Shown: piece by piece, positions 12,175 through 19,333 of the stretch | How positions within the stretch are numbered: the first letter of the stretch is position 1 | How the letters are laid out: each line of letters begins with the position of its first letter | NCBI GenBank assembly: GCA_000027065.2 | Contig: FN543093.2 | Coordinates: forward strand, 1,802,074 to 1,866,073 | Direction of reading: 5' to 3' | DNA: 64,000 nt | Source: Cronobacter turicensis z3032 | GTDB lineage: Bacteria; Pseudomonadota; Gammaproteobacteria; Enterobacterales; Enterobacteriaceae | Position numbers and translations under genes: made by a program | Notes under the pieces: generated by a model | Databases searched by the model: none | What the model saw: the letters and a program-made list of their open reading frames with translations, nothing else | What the model was told of the DNA's origin: nothing

Positions 12175-12563
12175 GCGGCACCGCATTCGCTCAGTGAATT
12201 TGCCAATGCTTCTAGTGCAACATGCAATTCAAATGCACCAGCTGTACGCAGCTCAGCTTCTTCATAACTGATACTCAATCTATCCATTACGCAGTCAGTA
12301 TCCAGATAGTCAGAGCAGGCATCGAGCGCATTTCTGATACCTTGCGACAGCTCGCTGGCAGTTTCCGGCAGTAGATAAGAGTTCTCCACCACCAAAGCTT
12401 CGCATAGCTTCGTCTTTTCGTTTAACACTGCACCTAAGATATCGAGCTGTCCTGCCATACTCTGAACAAGAGAGGCGGCCTCATACATGCCGTTCTGCGT
12501 GCCCAAAAGCACCACCAGCTGGTGGCCCGATTTCGCGAGCTCCTTAATTTTTTTGTAATTCAA
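12171..12563 (-). CDS. Hypothetical protein, first gene of the leftward operon
   Basis: About 130 residues, acidic and helical, no recognised domain. The likely start is a TTG at 12563 (LNYKKIKELAKSGHQ), since GGAGGA sits just upstream of it; a GTG at 12578 would include that site in the coding region. Its position matches the ea-type accessory genes of lambdoid left arms. Confidence 0.55.
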   Translation of the reverse strand: MNYKKIKELAKSGHQLVVLLGTQNGMYEAASLVQSMAGQLDILGAVLNEKTKLCEALVVENSYLLPETASELSQGIRNALDACSDYLDTDCVMDRLSISYEEAELRTAGAFELHVALEALANSLSECGAA

Positions 12564-12599
12564 TGCGTGTTCCTCCACTTAACTTTGCGCTGCACCGCG

Positions 12600-12838
12600 C
12601 TGTCTTTTGGTTATAGCAACCCTACCCATGCGAAATGGGGTAAGTCTGTTTAAACAGGTTTTATTCACTCCCGTGAAAGGGGGCGGCCATCTGCACTGGC
12701 CGCCGGGTAGTTTCTCCACACAACACAGAAGAGCATCTTCGGTTAGGATTTCCGCCCGGGTGGATTGGGTTATGAGCCCGTCGCTCGGTGATGCTCTTGT
12801 GTGTTGCGTAATCTGTTTGCTTGCTCACGACGTATAGA
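12600..12838 (-). ncRNA. Structured untranslated leader of the PL transcript
   Basis: Between PL and the first leftward gene lie ~240 bp without a credible frame. They hold a perfect 8-bp hairpin (GGCGGCCA 12682-12689 / TGGCCGCC 12697-12704) and a long inverted repeat of 17 bp with one mismatch (12721-12737 / 12790-12806). Candidates are a put-like antitermination RNA as in HK022 or a C4-type antisense RNA. Neither can be settled by eye. Confidence 0.45.
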
Positions 12839-12888
12839 AAATAATCCAAAGTTGCGATAAACGCAAGTTTTAGTTGCGTGATGTGCAA
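12838..12888 (-). promoter_or_regulatory. PL promoter with two OL operators
   Basis: Leftward -35 TTGCGT (12866-12861), 17-bp spacer, -10 TATTTT (12843-12838). Two 15-bp operators of form TTGCG-N5-(C/T)GCAA lie at 12852-12866 and 12874-12888, one over the -35 and one just upstream. The same half-sites recur in OR, so CI and Cro probably control both. Confidence 0.7.
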
Positions 12889-12941
12889 ACAAAGGTGCAA
12901 AAAAAAGGCCGCTTAAGCGACCTATTTTCATGTAATACGGG

Positions 12942-13643
12942 TTAGCCGTGCCTTTTAAACGCTTGCGATTGGCTTATCAAAACCTTCCCATAAATGTAAA
13001 AACGATGCTCATTGCTCTTGTCTATACTCCATTCCCGATACTTAGGATTGTCAGATATAACAAGAAGTTGGTCAGGAATCATTTGAAGCCGTTTGGCGTA
13101 AATTTTGCCGTCAAAGCCAAAAGTGTAGATGCCGTCACCATCAAATTCATTAACTGAGACATCAACGAAAACTAAGTCACCAGGCTCAATGGTGGGCGAC
13201 ATGCTATCGCCACGAACGTTAATCACTTTAACGTTTCCAGCGGATCTACCACCAAACATTGCTAAAGCTTTTTCGTGGTTATATTCAATGGCCTGGATAA
13301 CATCGATCACATCACTTCCTTGTATATAACCCATACCAGCACTTGCGCTGGCATCAAGAACTTCGACTCTAAACACATCGGTACCCTCTCCGATTGCGGA
13401 ATCTGGCTTACTGTTTTTATATACAGTAGTCGCATTGTCGGTCGAGGTAAAGAGGTCAGCAACAGTAACGCCTAAAGCATGCGCTAATCGATTAAGTGTC
13501 TGTTCTGTAAATTGCTTTTGTTTACCTGTTTCAAGACGAGAAATATTCGCTGCATCCACCTCAACGGCGTCAGCTAATTCAGCAATTTTCATATTCTTCG
13601 CCAGGCGAAGCTGTCTAACTCGATTTCCTATGTTCATGCGCAT
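12942..13643 (-). CDS. cI: CI-type repressor, XRE helix-turn-helix plus S24 autopeptidase
   Basis: 233-residue lysogeny repressor. Residues ~6-65 form the DNA-binding domain (IAELADAVEVDAANISRLETGKQKQ). A hinge follows, then the self-cleavage region SASAGMG with an Ala-Gly bond, and the LexA-like catalytic domain with Ser in RGDSMSPTIEPGD and Lys in GKIYAKRLQ. RecA-stimulated self-cleavage would induce the prophage. The start at 13643 has AAGGAC upstream. Divergent from cro. The hinge coding region contains a near-perfect LexA box. Confidence 0.95.
   Translation of the reverse strand: MRMNIGNRVRQLRLAKNMKIAELADAVEVDAANISRLETGKQKQFTEQTLNRLAHALGVTVADLFTSTDNATTVYKNSKPDSAIGEGTDVFRVEVLDASASAGMGYIQGSDVIDVIQAIEYNHEKALAMFGGRSAGNVKVINVRGDSMSPTIEPGDLVFVDVSVNEFDGDGIYTFGFDGKIYAKRLQMIPDQLLVISDNPKYREWSIDKSNEHRFYIYGKVLISQSQAFKRHG
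13409..13428. promoter_or_regulatory. LexA-box-like palindrome inside cI
   Basis: TACTGTTTTTATATACAGTA keeps both CTGT/ACAG half-sites at the proper spacing. It lies in the codons for the linker (TTVYKNS) between repressor domains. It may be chance or a real SOS operator. Confidence 0.5.
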
Positions 13644-13654
13644 ATTACATGTCC

Positions 13655-13720
13655 TTTTTGCGTGTCATGCAAAGCAACTTGCGCAAGTTAACAACATGCA
13701 ATAACATGCGTAATACGCAA
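13655..13720. promoter_or_regulatory. OR operator region with PR promoter
   Basis: The cI-cro intergenic region holds TTGCGTGTCATGCAA (13659-13673), the palindrome AACTTGCGCAAGTT (13676-13689) and the palindrome TGCGTAATACGCA (13707-13719). The rightward PR is TTGCGC (13679-13684), 17-bp spacer, TAACAT (13702-13707). Operators overlap both elements. PRM for cI must lie on the other strand within the same span. Confidence 0.75.
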
Positions 13721-13734
13721 ATAAAGGAGGTGTT

Positions 13735-13992
13735 ATGCAATCCCCACTAAGAAAATTGCGCAATTCGCACGGCTATACATTATCTCATGTTGCTGGCGGT
13801 GTTCAGGTTGACCCCGCCACGCTCAGTCGCATCGAGCGTTGTGAACAAGTCCCCTCCGTTGAGTTAGCTGAAAGGCTTGTGAAGTTCTACGCCGGGGAAA
13901 TAGACGAAATGCAGATTCTTTACCCCAGCCGTTATCAGACAACCGAACAAGAGGCAGCTAAAACTGGCATCGCCAATTTAGCGGCAAATTAA
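13735..13992 (+). CDS. cro: Cro-like XRE-family regulator
   Basis: 85-residue protein with one helix-turn-helix (YTLSHVAGGVQVDPATLSRIERCEQVPS). As first gene rightward from PR, opposite the CI-type repressor, it is the expected Cro analogue that shuts off PRM and favours lytic growth. A strong ribosome site (AAAGGAGG) precedes the ATG. Confidence 0.88.
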   Translation: MQSPLRKLRNSHGYTLSHVAGGVQVDPATLSRIERCEQVPSVELAERLVKFYAGEIDEMQILYPSRYQTTEQEAAKTGIANLAAN

Positions 13993-14022
13993 TCAACCGG
14001 TAACTACCAAAGGACAAACAAA

Positions 14023-14559
14023 ATGGTAGACAACATCAAAGCAGCAATCAGCGCGATGTGTAAGGCGCATCCCGCCGGTCGTCTCGGGATGGCTGCCGAT
14101 CTCGGCATGAGCATCGACACCTTTCATAACCACATGTACCAGAAATGCGGCAGCCGCTTCTTCACGCTGGCCGAACTTGAGCGCATGGAGGACCTGTCCG
14201 GCATATCAATGCTGGCGGAATATGCCGCGGCGCGCGTCGGCAAACTGCTGGTGGACGTTCCGAAGCCGGAAAGCATGGACAACGTGGACCTGTTCGCGAT
14301 CGACATGAAAACCAGCGCGGCGAAAGGCCAGCTGGCGCAGGCGCAGATTGAAGCGGCTGAAGATGGGGTAATTGACCGTCATGAACGCAAAAAGCTCTCT
14401 GAGCTGTTTCGCAAGACTATTCGCCACCAGTTCCACGGATTCATGGGCTTTATGGCGCTGTATGGGGTTTCAGACCAGGCAGTAGAAGTATTTATGAGCA
14501 CCAGAAAAGGTGACGCCCCGAGTGTGCAGCTCGAGGCGTCGGGCGCGTCTTTTCAATAG
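14023..14559 (+). CDS. CII-type regulator, phage CP76/YmfL family
   Basis: 178 residues resembling the e14 YmfL/CP76 CII family. There is an N-terminal helix-turn-helix (GRLGMAADLGMSIDTFHNHMYQ) and a long helical C-terminus with an acidic, basic-alternating stretch (EDGVIDRHERKKLSELFRKTI). The position right after cro is that of cII. By analogy it would activate lysogeny promoters. It is unrelated to lambda CII in length. Confidence 0.75.
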   Translation: MVDNIKAAISAMCKAHPAGRLGMAADLGMSIDTFHNHMYQKCGSRFFTLAELERMEDLSGISMLAEYAAARVGKLLVDVPKPESMDNVDLFAIDMKTSAAKGQLAQAQIEAAEDGVIDRHERKKLSELFRKTIRHQFHGFMGFMALYGVSDQAVEVFMSTRKGDAPSVQLEASGASFQ

Positions 14560-14573
14560 TGGAGAAACTACGC

Positions 14574-14927
14574 ATGAACAGTTTAACAACACGTTACCGC
14601 AGGTCGCAACTTATTGCGCTGCCGGTACCGGGCGGAGCCGGTCCGGTGCAGTACCAGTATGCAGTGAGAGTATCAGGCCACTGTGTGCCCGTCAGCTACC
14701 AGCTCGTTCAGCAGATGGTAGAGGAGTTTAAGCGCCAGGCGGAGGCTTTCGCGTGCAGGAACTCAACAGACGATACCGCGACTGGCGGGGAACTGAAGTC
14801 CACGTCACCGGTTACGACCCCGAAAAGCGACAGGTTATCTTCCGGCGCGAGGGTTACCCGCACGACTGCATGCGGCCTGTTGAGCGGTTCCGCGAGAAGT
14901 TCAAAAGGGTGGATGCATGAGCGTTAA
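14574..14927 (+). CDS. Small early phage protein overlapping the DUF4222 gene
   Basis: 117 residues from the ATG at 14574 (GGAG upstream). The first ~55 residues (RYRRSQLIALPVPGG...VSYQLVQQMVEEFKRQ) look like a genuine conserved phage sequence. The C-terminal half is Ser/Thr-rich and overlaps the better-supported DUF4222 frame, so only the N-terminal part may be functional. No function known. Confidence 0.55.
   Translation: MNSLTTRYRRSQLIALPVPGGAGPVQYQYAVRVSGHCVPVSYQLVQQMVEEFKRQAEAFACRNSTDDTATGGELKSTSPVTTPKSDRLSSGARVTRTTACGLLSGSARSSKGWMHER
14753..14920 (+). CDS. DUF4222-family phage protein
   Basis: 55 residues from a GTG. The sequence pattern RRYRDWRGTEVHVTGYD...VIFRREGYPHDCMRPVERF matches DUF4222, a short beta-rich family common in lambdoid early regions. 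Its TGA overlaps the next ATG (ATGA), indicating coupled translation. It lies in a different frame from the gene at 14574, which overlaps it completely. Function unknown. Confidence 0.75.
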   Translation: MQELNRRYRDWRGTEVHVTGYDPEKRQVIFRREGYPHDCMRPVERFREKFKRVDA

Positions 14928-15813
14928 GTTATCAGCCTACGTGTGGGATGGCTGCGCGAGTGCCGGAATCAAAGGCACGAAGCTGCTGATTCTGGCGCGC
15001 CTGGCTGATTTTTCCAGCGATGAAGGTATCAGCTGGCCCAGCATCGACACCATCGCGCGCCAGATTGGCGCCGGTCGCAGCACCGTTATTACCGCAGTTG
15101 GTGAGCTTGAGCGTGACGGATGGCTGACCCGTAAAGAACGCCGTCAGGGCCAGCGCAGCGGTACCAACATCTACACGCTGAACGTGCCGCGCCTGCGCCA
15201 GGCGGCTGCCGGTGCTTATTCTCAGGGTCCAGTTTCTGAACATTCAGAATCTGGACGTTCAGAATCCGAAGGTTCAGAAGCTGGACGTCCAGAATCTGAA
15301 CGTCCGGAAAACCGCAAAACCGGGGCTTCTCAGGGTCCAGAATCTGGACACGATCCGTCAGTAAATTCAAAACAAGAACCATCAGATAAAAAACCTTCTT
15401 GTCAGGTTGCCCGGCAACCCGACGCTGAGCAGCTGATCACCGATAAAGCGATTGCTGTGCTGAAGCACCTGAATCTGGTCACCGGCGCGCGTTACCAGAA
15501 CTCGAAATCCTCACTGGAGAACATCCGGGCCCGGCTGCGCGAAGGTCATTCGGTGGACGACCTGCAGCTCGTTGTCGACTACAAGCACGAGCACTGGCAC
15601 GACACGGAAATGTACGACTACATGCGCCCGCAGACGCTGTTCGTCCCGGGCAAGCTTGAAGGCTACCTGCTGAGCGCTACCCGCTGGAAAGAGCGCGGAC
15701 GCCCGCCCCGCCAGCAGTGGAAGCAGCGCAGTGTGCAGCGCGACGACAGCGCATTTAAAGCCAGCTATGCCGGTGTTGATTACAGCCAGGTTCCGGAGGG
15801 GTTCAGATCATGA
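14917..15813 (+). CDS. Replication initiator, O-type, with the origin in its gene
   Basis: 298-residue protein occupying the lambda O position. The N-terminal winged helix (residues ~15-90, WPSIDTIARQIGAGRSTVITAVGELERDGWLTRKERR) binds DNA. A low-complexity linker (residues ~105-150) is encoded by the iteron array. The C-terminal ~110 residues resemble the conserved phage replication C-terminal domain (LNLVTGARYQNSKSSLENIRARL). No helicase loader (P) or DnaC-like gene follows, so the helicase recruiter is unclear. Confidence 0.82.
   Translation: MSVKLSAYVWDGCASAGIKGTKLLILARLADFSSDEGISWPSIDTIARQIGAGRSTVITAVGELERDGWLTRKERRQGQRSGTNIYTLNVPRLRQAAAGAYSQGPVSEHSESGRSESEGSEAGRPESERPENRKTGASQGPESGHDPSVNSKQEPSDKKPSCQVARQPDAEQLITDKAIAVLKHLNLVTGARYQNSKSSLENIRARLREGHSVDDLQLVVDYKHEHWHDTEMYDYMRPQTLFVPGKLEGYLLSATRWKERGRPPRQQWKQRSVQRDDSAFKASYAGVDYSQVPEGFRS
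15228..15350. repeat. 15-bp iteron array, probable replication origin
   Basis: Five consecutive 15-bp units run from 15228 to 15302, with an isolated sixth at 15336-15350. The consensus is close to TTCAGAATCTGGACG, and each unit is itself an imperfect palindrome. The layout inside the initiator gene copies oriLambda. The repeats encode a Ser/Glu/Pro-rich linker, so selection may act on DNA rather than protein. Confidence 0.75.
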
Positions 15814-16046
15814 AAAAAGAGAAGCTGAAACACGAAGTTTTCGAAGAGATGGCCTGCCAGCTTGAAAGGCAGAATTTATGGCGCCGCGCCGCACATGTTT
15901 ACCTGGCTGCATTCGATGCTTCGAAGAGTAACCGGGACCGCGAACGGCTGGCGAAGAAGCGTACCCAGTGCCTGAAGATGAGCAACCGCGTTGGTTACGT
16001 GGAAGGCCGTTGCTATCTGGCCGGTAACTATGTGGGGGAACAGTGA
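15810..16046 (+). CDS. PerC-family transcriptional regulator
   Basis: 78 residues with the PerC signature (LERQNLWRRAAHVYLAAFD ... RERLAKKRTQCL). PerC/Pch proteins in enterobacterial prophages regulate host genes in some pathogens. Here it lies inside the early operon, overlapping the initiator stop by 4 bp, so an ordinary phage role is equally likely. Confidence 0.75.
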   Translation: MKKEKLKHEVFEEMACQLERQNLWRRAAHVYLAAFDASKSNRDRERLAKKRTQCLKMSNRVGYVEGRCYLAGNYVGEQ

Positions 16047-17224
16047 TGCACCCGTTGAATGCTTACAGCCAGGCGCTGGCAGCGCTGCGCAGCAAACCGG
16101 CTCACGAACTTAAGGAAGTCGGCGATCAGTGGCGCACGCCGGACAATATTTTTTGGGGCATCAACGCCATGTTCGGCCCGCTCGTACTGGACCTGTTCTC
16201 TGATGGCGAGAACGCCAAATGTGAGGCTTATTACACCGCCGAAGATAACGCGCTGACGCAGGACTGGTCCGCGCGTCTGGCCGAGCTCAACGGCGCCGCG
16301 TTTGGCAACCCGCCGTACAGCCGCGCGTCCAGGCACGACGGGGAGTACATCACCGGCATGCGTTACATCATGCAGCATGCCAGCGAGATGCGGGAAAAAG
16401 GCGGGCGGTACGTCTTTTTGATTAAGGCGGCCACCAGCGAAGTCTGGTGGCCGGAAGACGCGGATCACATCGCCTTTATCCGTGGCCGTATCGGTTTCGA
16501 TCTTCCGTCATGGTTTGTCCCTAAAGACGAAAAGCAGATCCCGTCCGGCGCGTTTTTTGCGGGTGCCATTGCGGTATTCGATAGGACCTGGCGCGGCCCG
16601 GCAATGAGCTACATCAGCCGTAACGAGCTGGAAGCGCACGGCGACGCGTTTATTGCACAGATACGCCGTCAGGCTGAACGCCTGCTGATGAGTAACCGCC
16701 CGGAACCCGATGAGGATGAAACAGATCTGCATTCAGAAACTGAGCCGCAACTGCAGGCTGCTGAAACAGAGTTGCCACTGACCGCAGCCGACATCCTGGA
16801 GCGAAGTGGCGTTGAAGTATGGGCCTGTGCATGCGCGGCGTTCGGCAGCAAAGAGACGTATGCCTTTCATGAATCCCGCTTTGCTCACAGCTGGGCAGCC
16901 GATTCTGTGGAAAGCCCGATGTTGGTGACGGTGACCGCAGATGTCATTTCGCGCGCGCAGTCGCTGATTAAAGAGCATCACAACGGCGTGAAGCTGCGTG
17001 CTTTTATGGCCCTCCATGATTTTGTCTTTCAGGACGATGCGGAGCGGAAAGACATGCACGAACGGCTTGCGACGGTCGCTCGCGAAGCTGAAGAGCAGCA
17101 TGGCCTGGCGATGGATGAGGTTCTGCTGGTTGTCGGGGCAATTGACACCACGCACTGGCGGAACATTCGGCAGCTTAGAGCCTCCATTCGCGAAATGGCT
17201 GGCGCGCGGGAGAAAACGGCATGA
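16046..17224 (+). CDS. Phage DNA N6-adenine methyltransferase with long C-terminal extension
   Basis: 392 residues. The first ~200 are the Dam-like phage methylase family: entry motif DQWRTPDNIFWGINAMFGPLVLDLFSD and catalytic NPPYS at ~residues 91-95. A Glu-rich linker and ~170 further residues without a recognised domain follow; most relatives stop near 170-200 residues. The ATG at 16046 overlaps the previous stop; a GTG three bases earlier is possible. Methylation could protect phage DNA or regulate it. Confidence 0.85.
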   Translation: MHPLNAYSQALAALRSKPAHELKEVGDQWRTPDNIFWGINAMFGPLVLDLFSDGENAKCEAYYTAEDNALTQDWSARLAELNGAAFGNPPYSRASRHDGEYITGMRYIMQHASEMREKGGRYVFLIKAATSEVWWPEDADHIAFIRGRIGFDLPSWFVPKDEKQIPSGAFFAGAIAVFDRTWRGPAMSYISRNELEAHGDAFIAQIRRQAERLLMSNRPEPDEDETDLHSETEPQLQAAETELPLTAADILERSGVEVWACACAAFGSKETYAFHESRFAHSWAADSVESPMLVTVTADVISRAQSLIKEHHNGVKLRAFMALHDFVFQDDAERKDMHERLATVAREAEEQHGLAMDEVLLVVGAIDTTHWRNIRQLRASIREMAGAREKTA

Positions 17225-17556
17225 ATTCTGCCTCTGCTTTAACCGCCCGCCAGCAGGAGGTGCTGAATATGCTCGCGGATTTCCAGAGACGAAACGGTTA
17301 CCCGCCGACACAGAAAGAAGTGGCCCAGCTTATGGGGGCCGCTTCACCCAACGCTGCGACCGATATGCTGCGTAAGCTGGAGAAGAAGGGAGTTATATCG
17401 GTATCAAGGGGCGTCGCCCGCGGCATCACCCTCAACGGCATCGCCAAAGAAGATGAGGCCGTTTCTCTGCTGCGCGCCATGGTTGAACGTGAATCTGATG
17501 CACGTGAACGGGCAATTTCTTTCCTGCATAAAATGGAGAGCGAGCAGTGCAAATAA
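17221..17556 (+). CDS. LexA N-terminal-domain protein
   Basis: 111 residues. Residues ~7-70 match the LexA DNA-binding domain (LTARQQEVLNMLADFQRRNGYPPTQKEVAQLMG). No S24 peptidase domain follows, only a helical tail, so it cannot self-cleave. It may act as a stand-alone winged-helix regulator or compete with LexA at SOS boxes. It overlaps the methylase stop. Confidence 0.8.
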   Translation: MNSASALTARQQEVLNMLADFQRRNGYPPTQKEVAQLMGAASPNAATDMLRKLEKKGVISVSRGVARGITLNGIAKEDEAVSLLRAMVERESDARERAISFLHKMESEQCK

Positions 17557-17650
17557 CTTTTCTGTCCAGCCTCAGTAACACCGAAGCCGTTATGCTCCCG
17601 GGAAATAGCCCTCATATTCCCGGAGGCACAAAAGCGTGTTCAAAAAGATG

Positions 17651-18127
17651 TCATTTACTGAATACAGTGCGACGAAACTCTTCAACAGCAGCAGCGACAG
17701 GCGGCCAGATTGAAACTTCACTGCCATTAACATCAAAGACTTTACCGTGGTTCTTTTCGGCGATGTTTTTCATCTGTACGAAATTAATGTCGAAGTTGTC
17801 TTCGCCAACCTCTTGTTTAAGTTGTGCTTCAGATACTTTGCGATCCGTCTCATCGGAAAGTTTAAGGAATGCTTTCAGGATTCTGGTGTTCATTTGTTCA
17901 GGACGCTTAGCCCAGAGCTTAAGACGACGTGCAACTTTGAAGGCTTCCTGCAGTTCGTCCTGCACGGGAGTGGTGCCTTTAGCAAACATTCTTTCTAACT
18001 CCTCAAGCGAGACTAAAGCTTTAACAATGTTTCTGTGCGCTTCCGGTAATTCCCGGCCAGAGGAAACGTGGAATGCTGCTGCCTCAAGAAAATTTTTAGC
18101 CTCTGTGATTTTTTCGGTAATGTGCAT
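17651..18127 (-). CDS. Hypothetical protein on the opposite strand of the early operon
   Basis: 158 residues, helical, no recognised domain (MHITEKITEAKNFLEAAAFHV...). It is reversed against the whole rightward early operon and has AT-rich upstream DNA with TTAGTTAAA-type repeats, so it probably has its own promoter. This is the pattern of a lysogen-expressed accessory gene. The start at 18127 lacks a clear ribosome site. Confidence 0.6.
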   Translation of the reverse strand: MHITEKITEAKNFLEAAAFHVSSGRELPEAHRNIVKALVSLEELERMFAKGTTPVQDELQEAFKVARRLKLWAKRPEQMNTRILKAFLKLSDETDRKVSEAQLKQEVGEDNFDINFVQMKNIAEKNHGKVFDVNGSEVSIWPPVAAAVEEFRRTVFSK

Positions 18128-18202
18128 TTTAGTTAAATCTCACTCAATATTGATTAATTTAGTTAAATTAGTCTTTTTTAGTGTTTTTGGCAAGGGGGAA
18201 TT

Positions 18203-18592
18203 ATGCGCATGAAACTGGTTTTGCCATTCCCTCCCAGTGTTAACAGTTACTGGCGCGCCCCGACTAAGGGGCCGCTAAAAGGCCGTCACCTTGTCAGCGC
18301 CGACGGGCGCAAATATCAGAGCAATGCCGCAGCGGCAGTTGTTGAGCAACTGCGGCGCATACCCAAGCCTGTCACCAGCCTGCTGGCGGTGGAGGTGGTG
18401 CTTTATCCGCCTGACCGGAAACGCCGCGATCTGGATAACTATCTGAAGGCACTTTTCGATGCGCTGACGCTGGCCCATGTCTGGGAGGACGACAGCCAGG
18501 TGAAAAAGATGCTGGTGGAATGGGGCCCGGTAACCAGCAAAGGGAAGGTGGAAATAACGATCAGTAACTTTGTGGCGGGTGCAGCCGCCTGA
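18203..18592 (+). CDS. rusA: Holliday-junction resolvase RusA
   Basis: 129-residue homodimeric endonuclease that cuts four-way junctions, resolving recombination intermediates before packaging. The catalytic aspartates lie in KRRDLDNYLKALFDAL and WEDDSQV, the standard RusA pattern. The N-terminal beta strand (LVLPFPPSVNSYWRA) is typical. Good ribosome site (AAGGGGGA). Confidence 0.93.
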   Translation: MRMKLVLPFPPSVNSYWRAPTKGPLKGRHLVSADGRKYQSNAAAAVVEQLRRIPKPVTSLLAVEVVLYPPDRKRRDLDNYLKALFDALTLAHVWEDDSQVKKMLVEWGPVTSKGKVEITISNFVAGAAA

Positions 18593-18607
18593 GAGATGGA
18601 GAAACGT

Positions 18608-19333
18608 ATGAACCAGATAAACCCGATTTCATTTTGCCCCAGGCATCATGCGGCGCTGGCAGGTCAGGAGATTTTTATGTCCAGCCGGGAAATAGCCTCG
18701 CTTGTAGGTTCACGTCATACCGACGTGTGCACCGCCATTGAGCGGTTAATAAAGAAGAGCGTCATTGATGGGTATACGGCATTGCCGTACACCCATCCGC
18801 AGAACAGGCAGGAATACCATCACTACCTGGTTAACAAGCGTGACAGCTATGTCATCGTGGCGCAGCTATGCCCGGAGTTTACCGCGCGTCTGGTTGATCG
18901 CTGGCAGGAACTGGAAAGCGGGCAGCAGATGAGCGTGCCGCGGTCGCTACCGGAGGCACTGCGCCTTGCTGCGGATCTGGCCGAGCAAAAGGAAAGACTT
19001 ACACAGGAACTTGCCGCCGCGGCGCCAAAGGTGGAGTTTGTGGATCGCTACTGCTCCGCCAGCGGTTCGCTCTCATTCCGTCAGGTGGCAAAGCTGTTAA
19101 AAGCCAAAGAGACGGATTTCCGCCTGTTCCTGATCGACAACGAGATTATGTACCGCCTCGGCGGGGTGCTGACGCCGCGCCACCAGCATATTGATGCCGG
19201 ACGGTTCGAGGTGAAAACGGGTACCTCCACAACATCCAACCACGCGTTCAGCCAGGCGCGTTTCACAGCGAAGGGTGTTAAGTGGATAGGTGGGCTGTGG
19301 GCTGAGCATGTAGCGAAGGGGAACGCAGCGTGA
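18608..19333 (+). CDS. Rha-family regulator with KilAC/antirepressor C-terminus
   Basis: 241 residues from the ATG at 18608 (GGAG upstream). The N-terminal ~95 residues match the Rha regulatory domain (MSSREIASLVGSRHTDVCTAIERL ... RDSYVIVAQLCPEFTARLVDRW). After a helical linker, the C-terminal ~110 residues match the KilAC/ANT DNA-binding domain (SFRQVAKLLKAKETDFRLFLIDNEIM). Rha interferes with phage infection in some hosts and ANT domains antagonise repressors; the role here is inferred. Confidence 0.85.
   Translation: MNQINPISFCPRHHAALAGQEIFMSSREIASLVGSRHTDVCTAIERLIKKSVIDGYTALPYTHPQNRQEYHHYLVNKRDSYVIVAQLCPEFTARLVDRWQELESGQQMSVPRSLPEALRLAADLAEQKERLTQELAAAAPKVEFVDRYCSASGSLSFRQVAKLLKAKETDFRLFLIDNEIMYRLGGVLTPRHQHIDAGRFEVKTGTSTTSNHAFSQARFTAKGVKWIGGLWAEHVAKGNAA

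Noticed and set aside
12607-12900. Short frames in the PL leader
   Set aside because: They overlap hairpins and operators on both strands and show no protein-like pattern.
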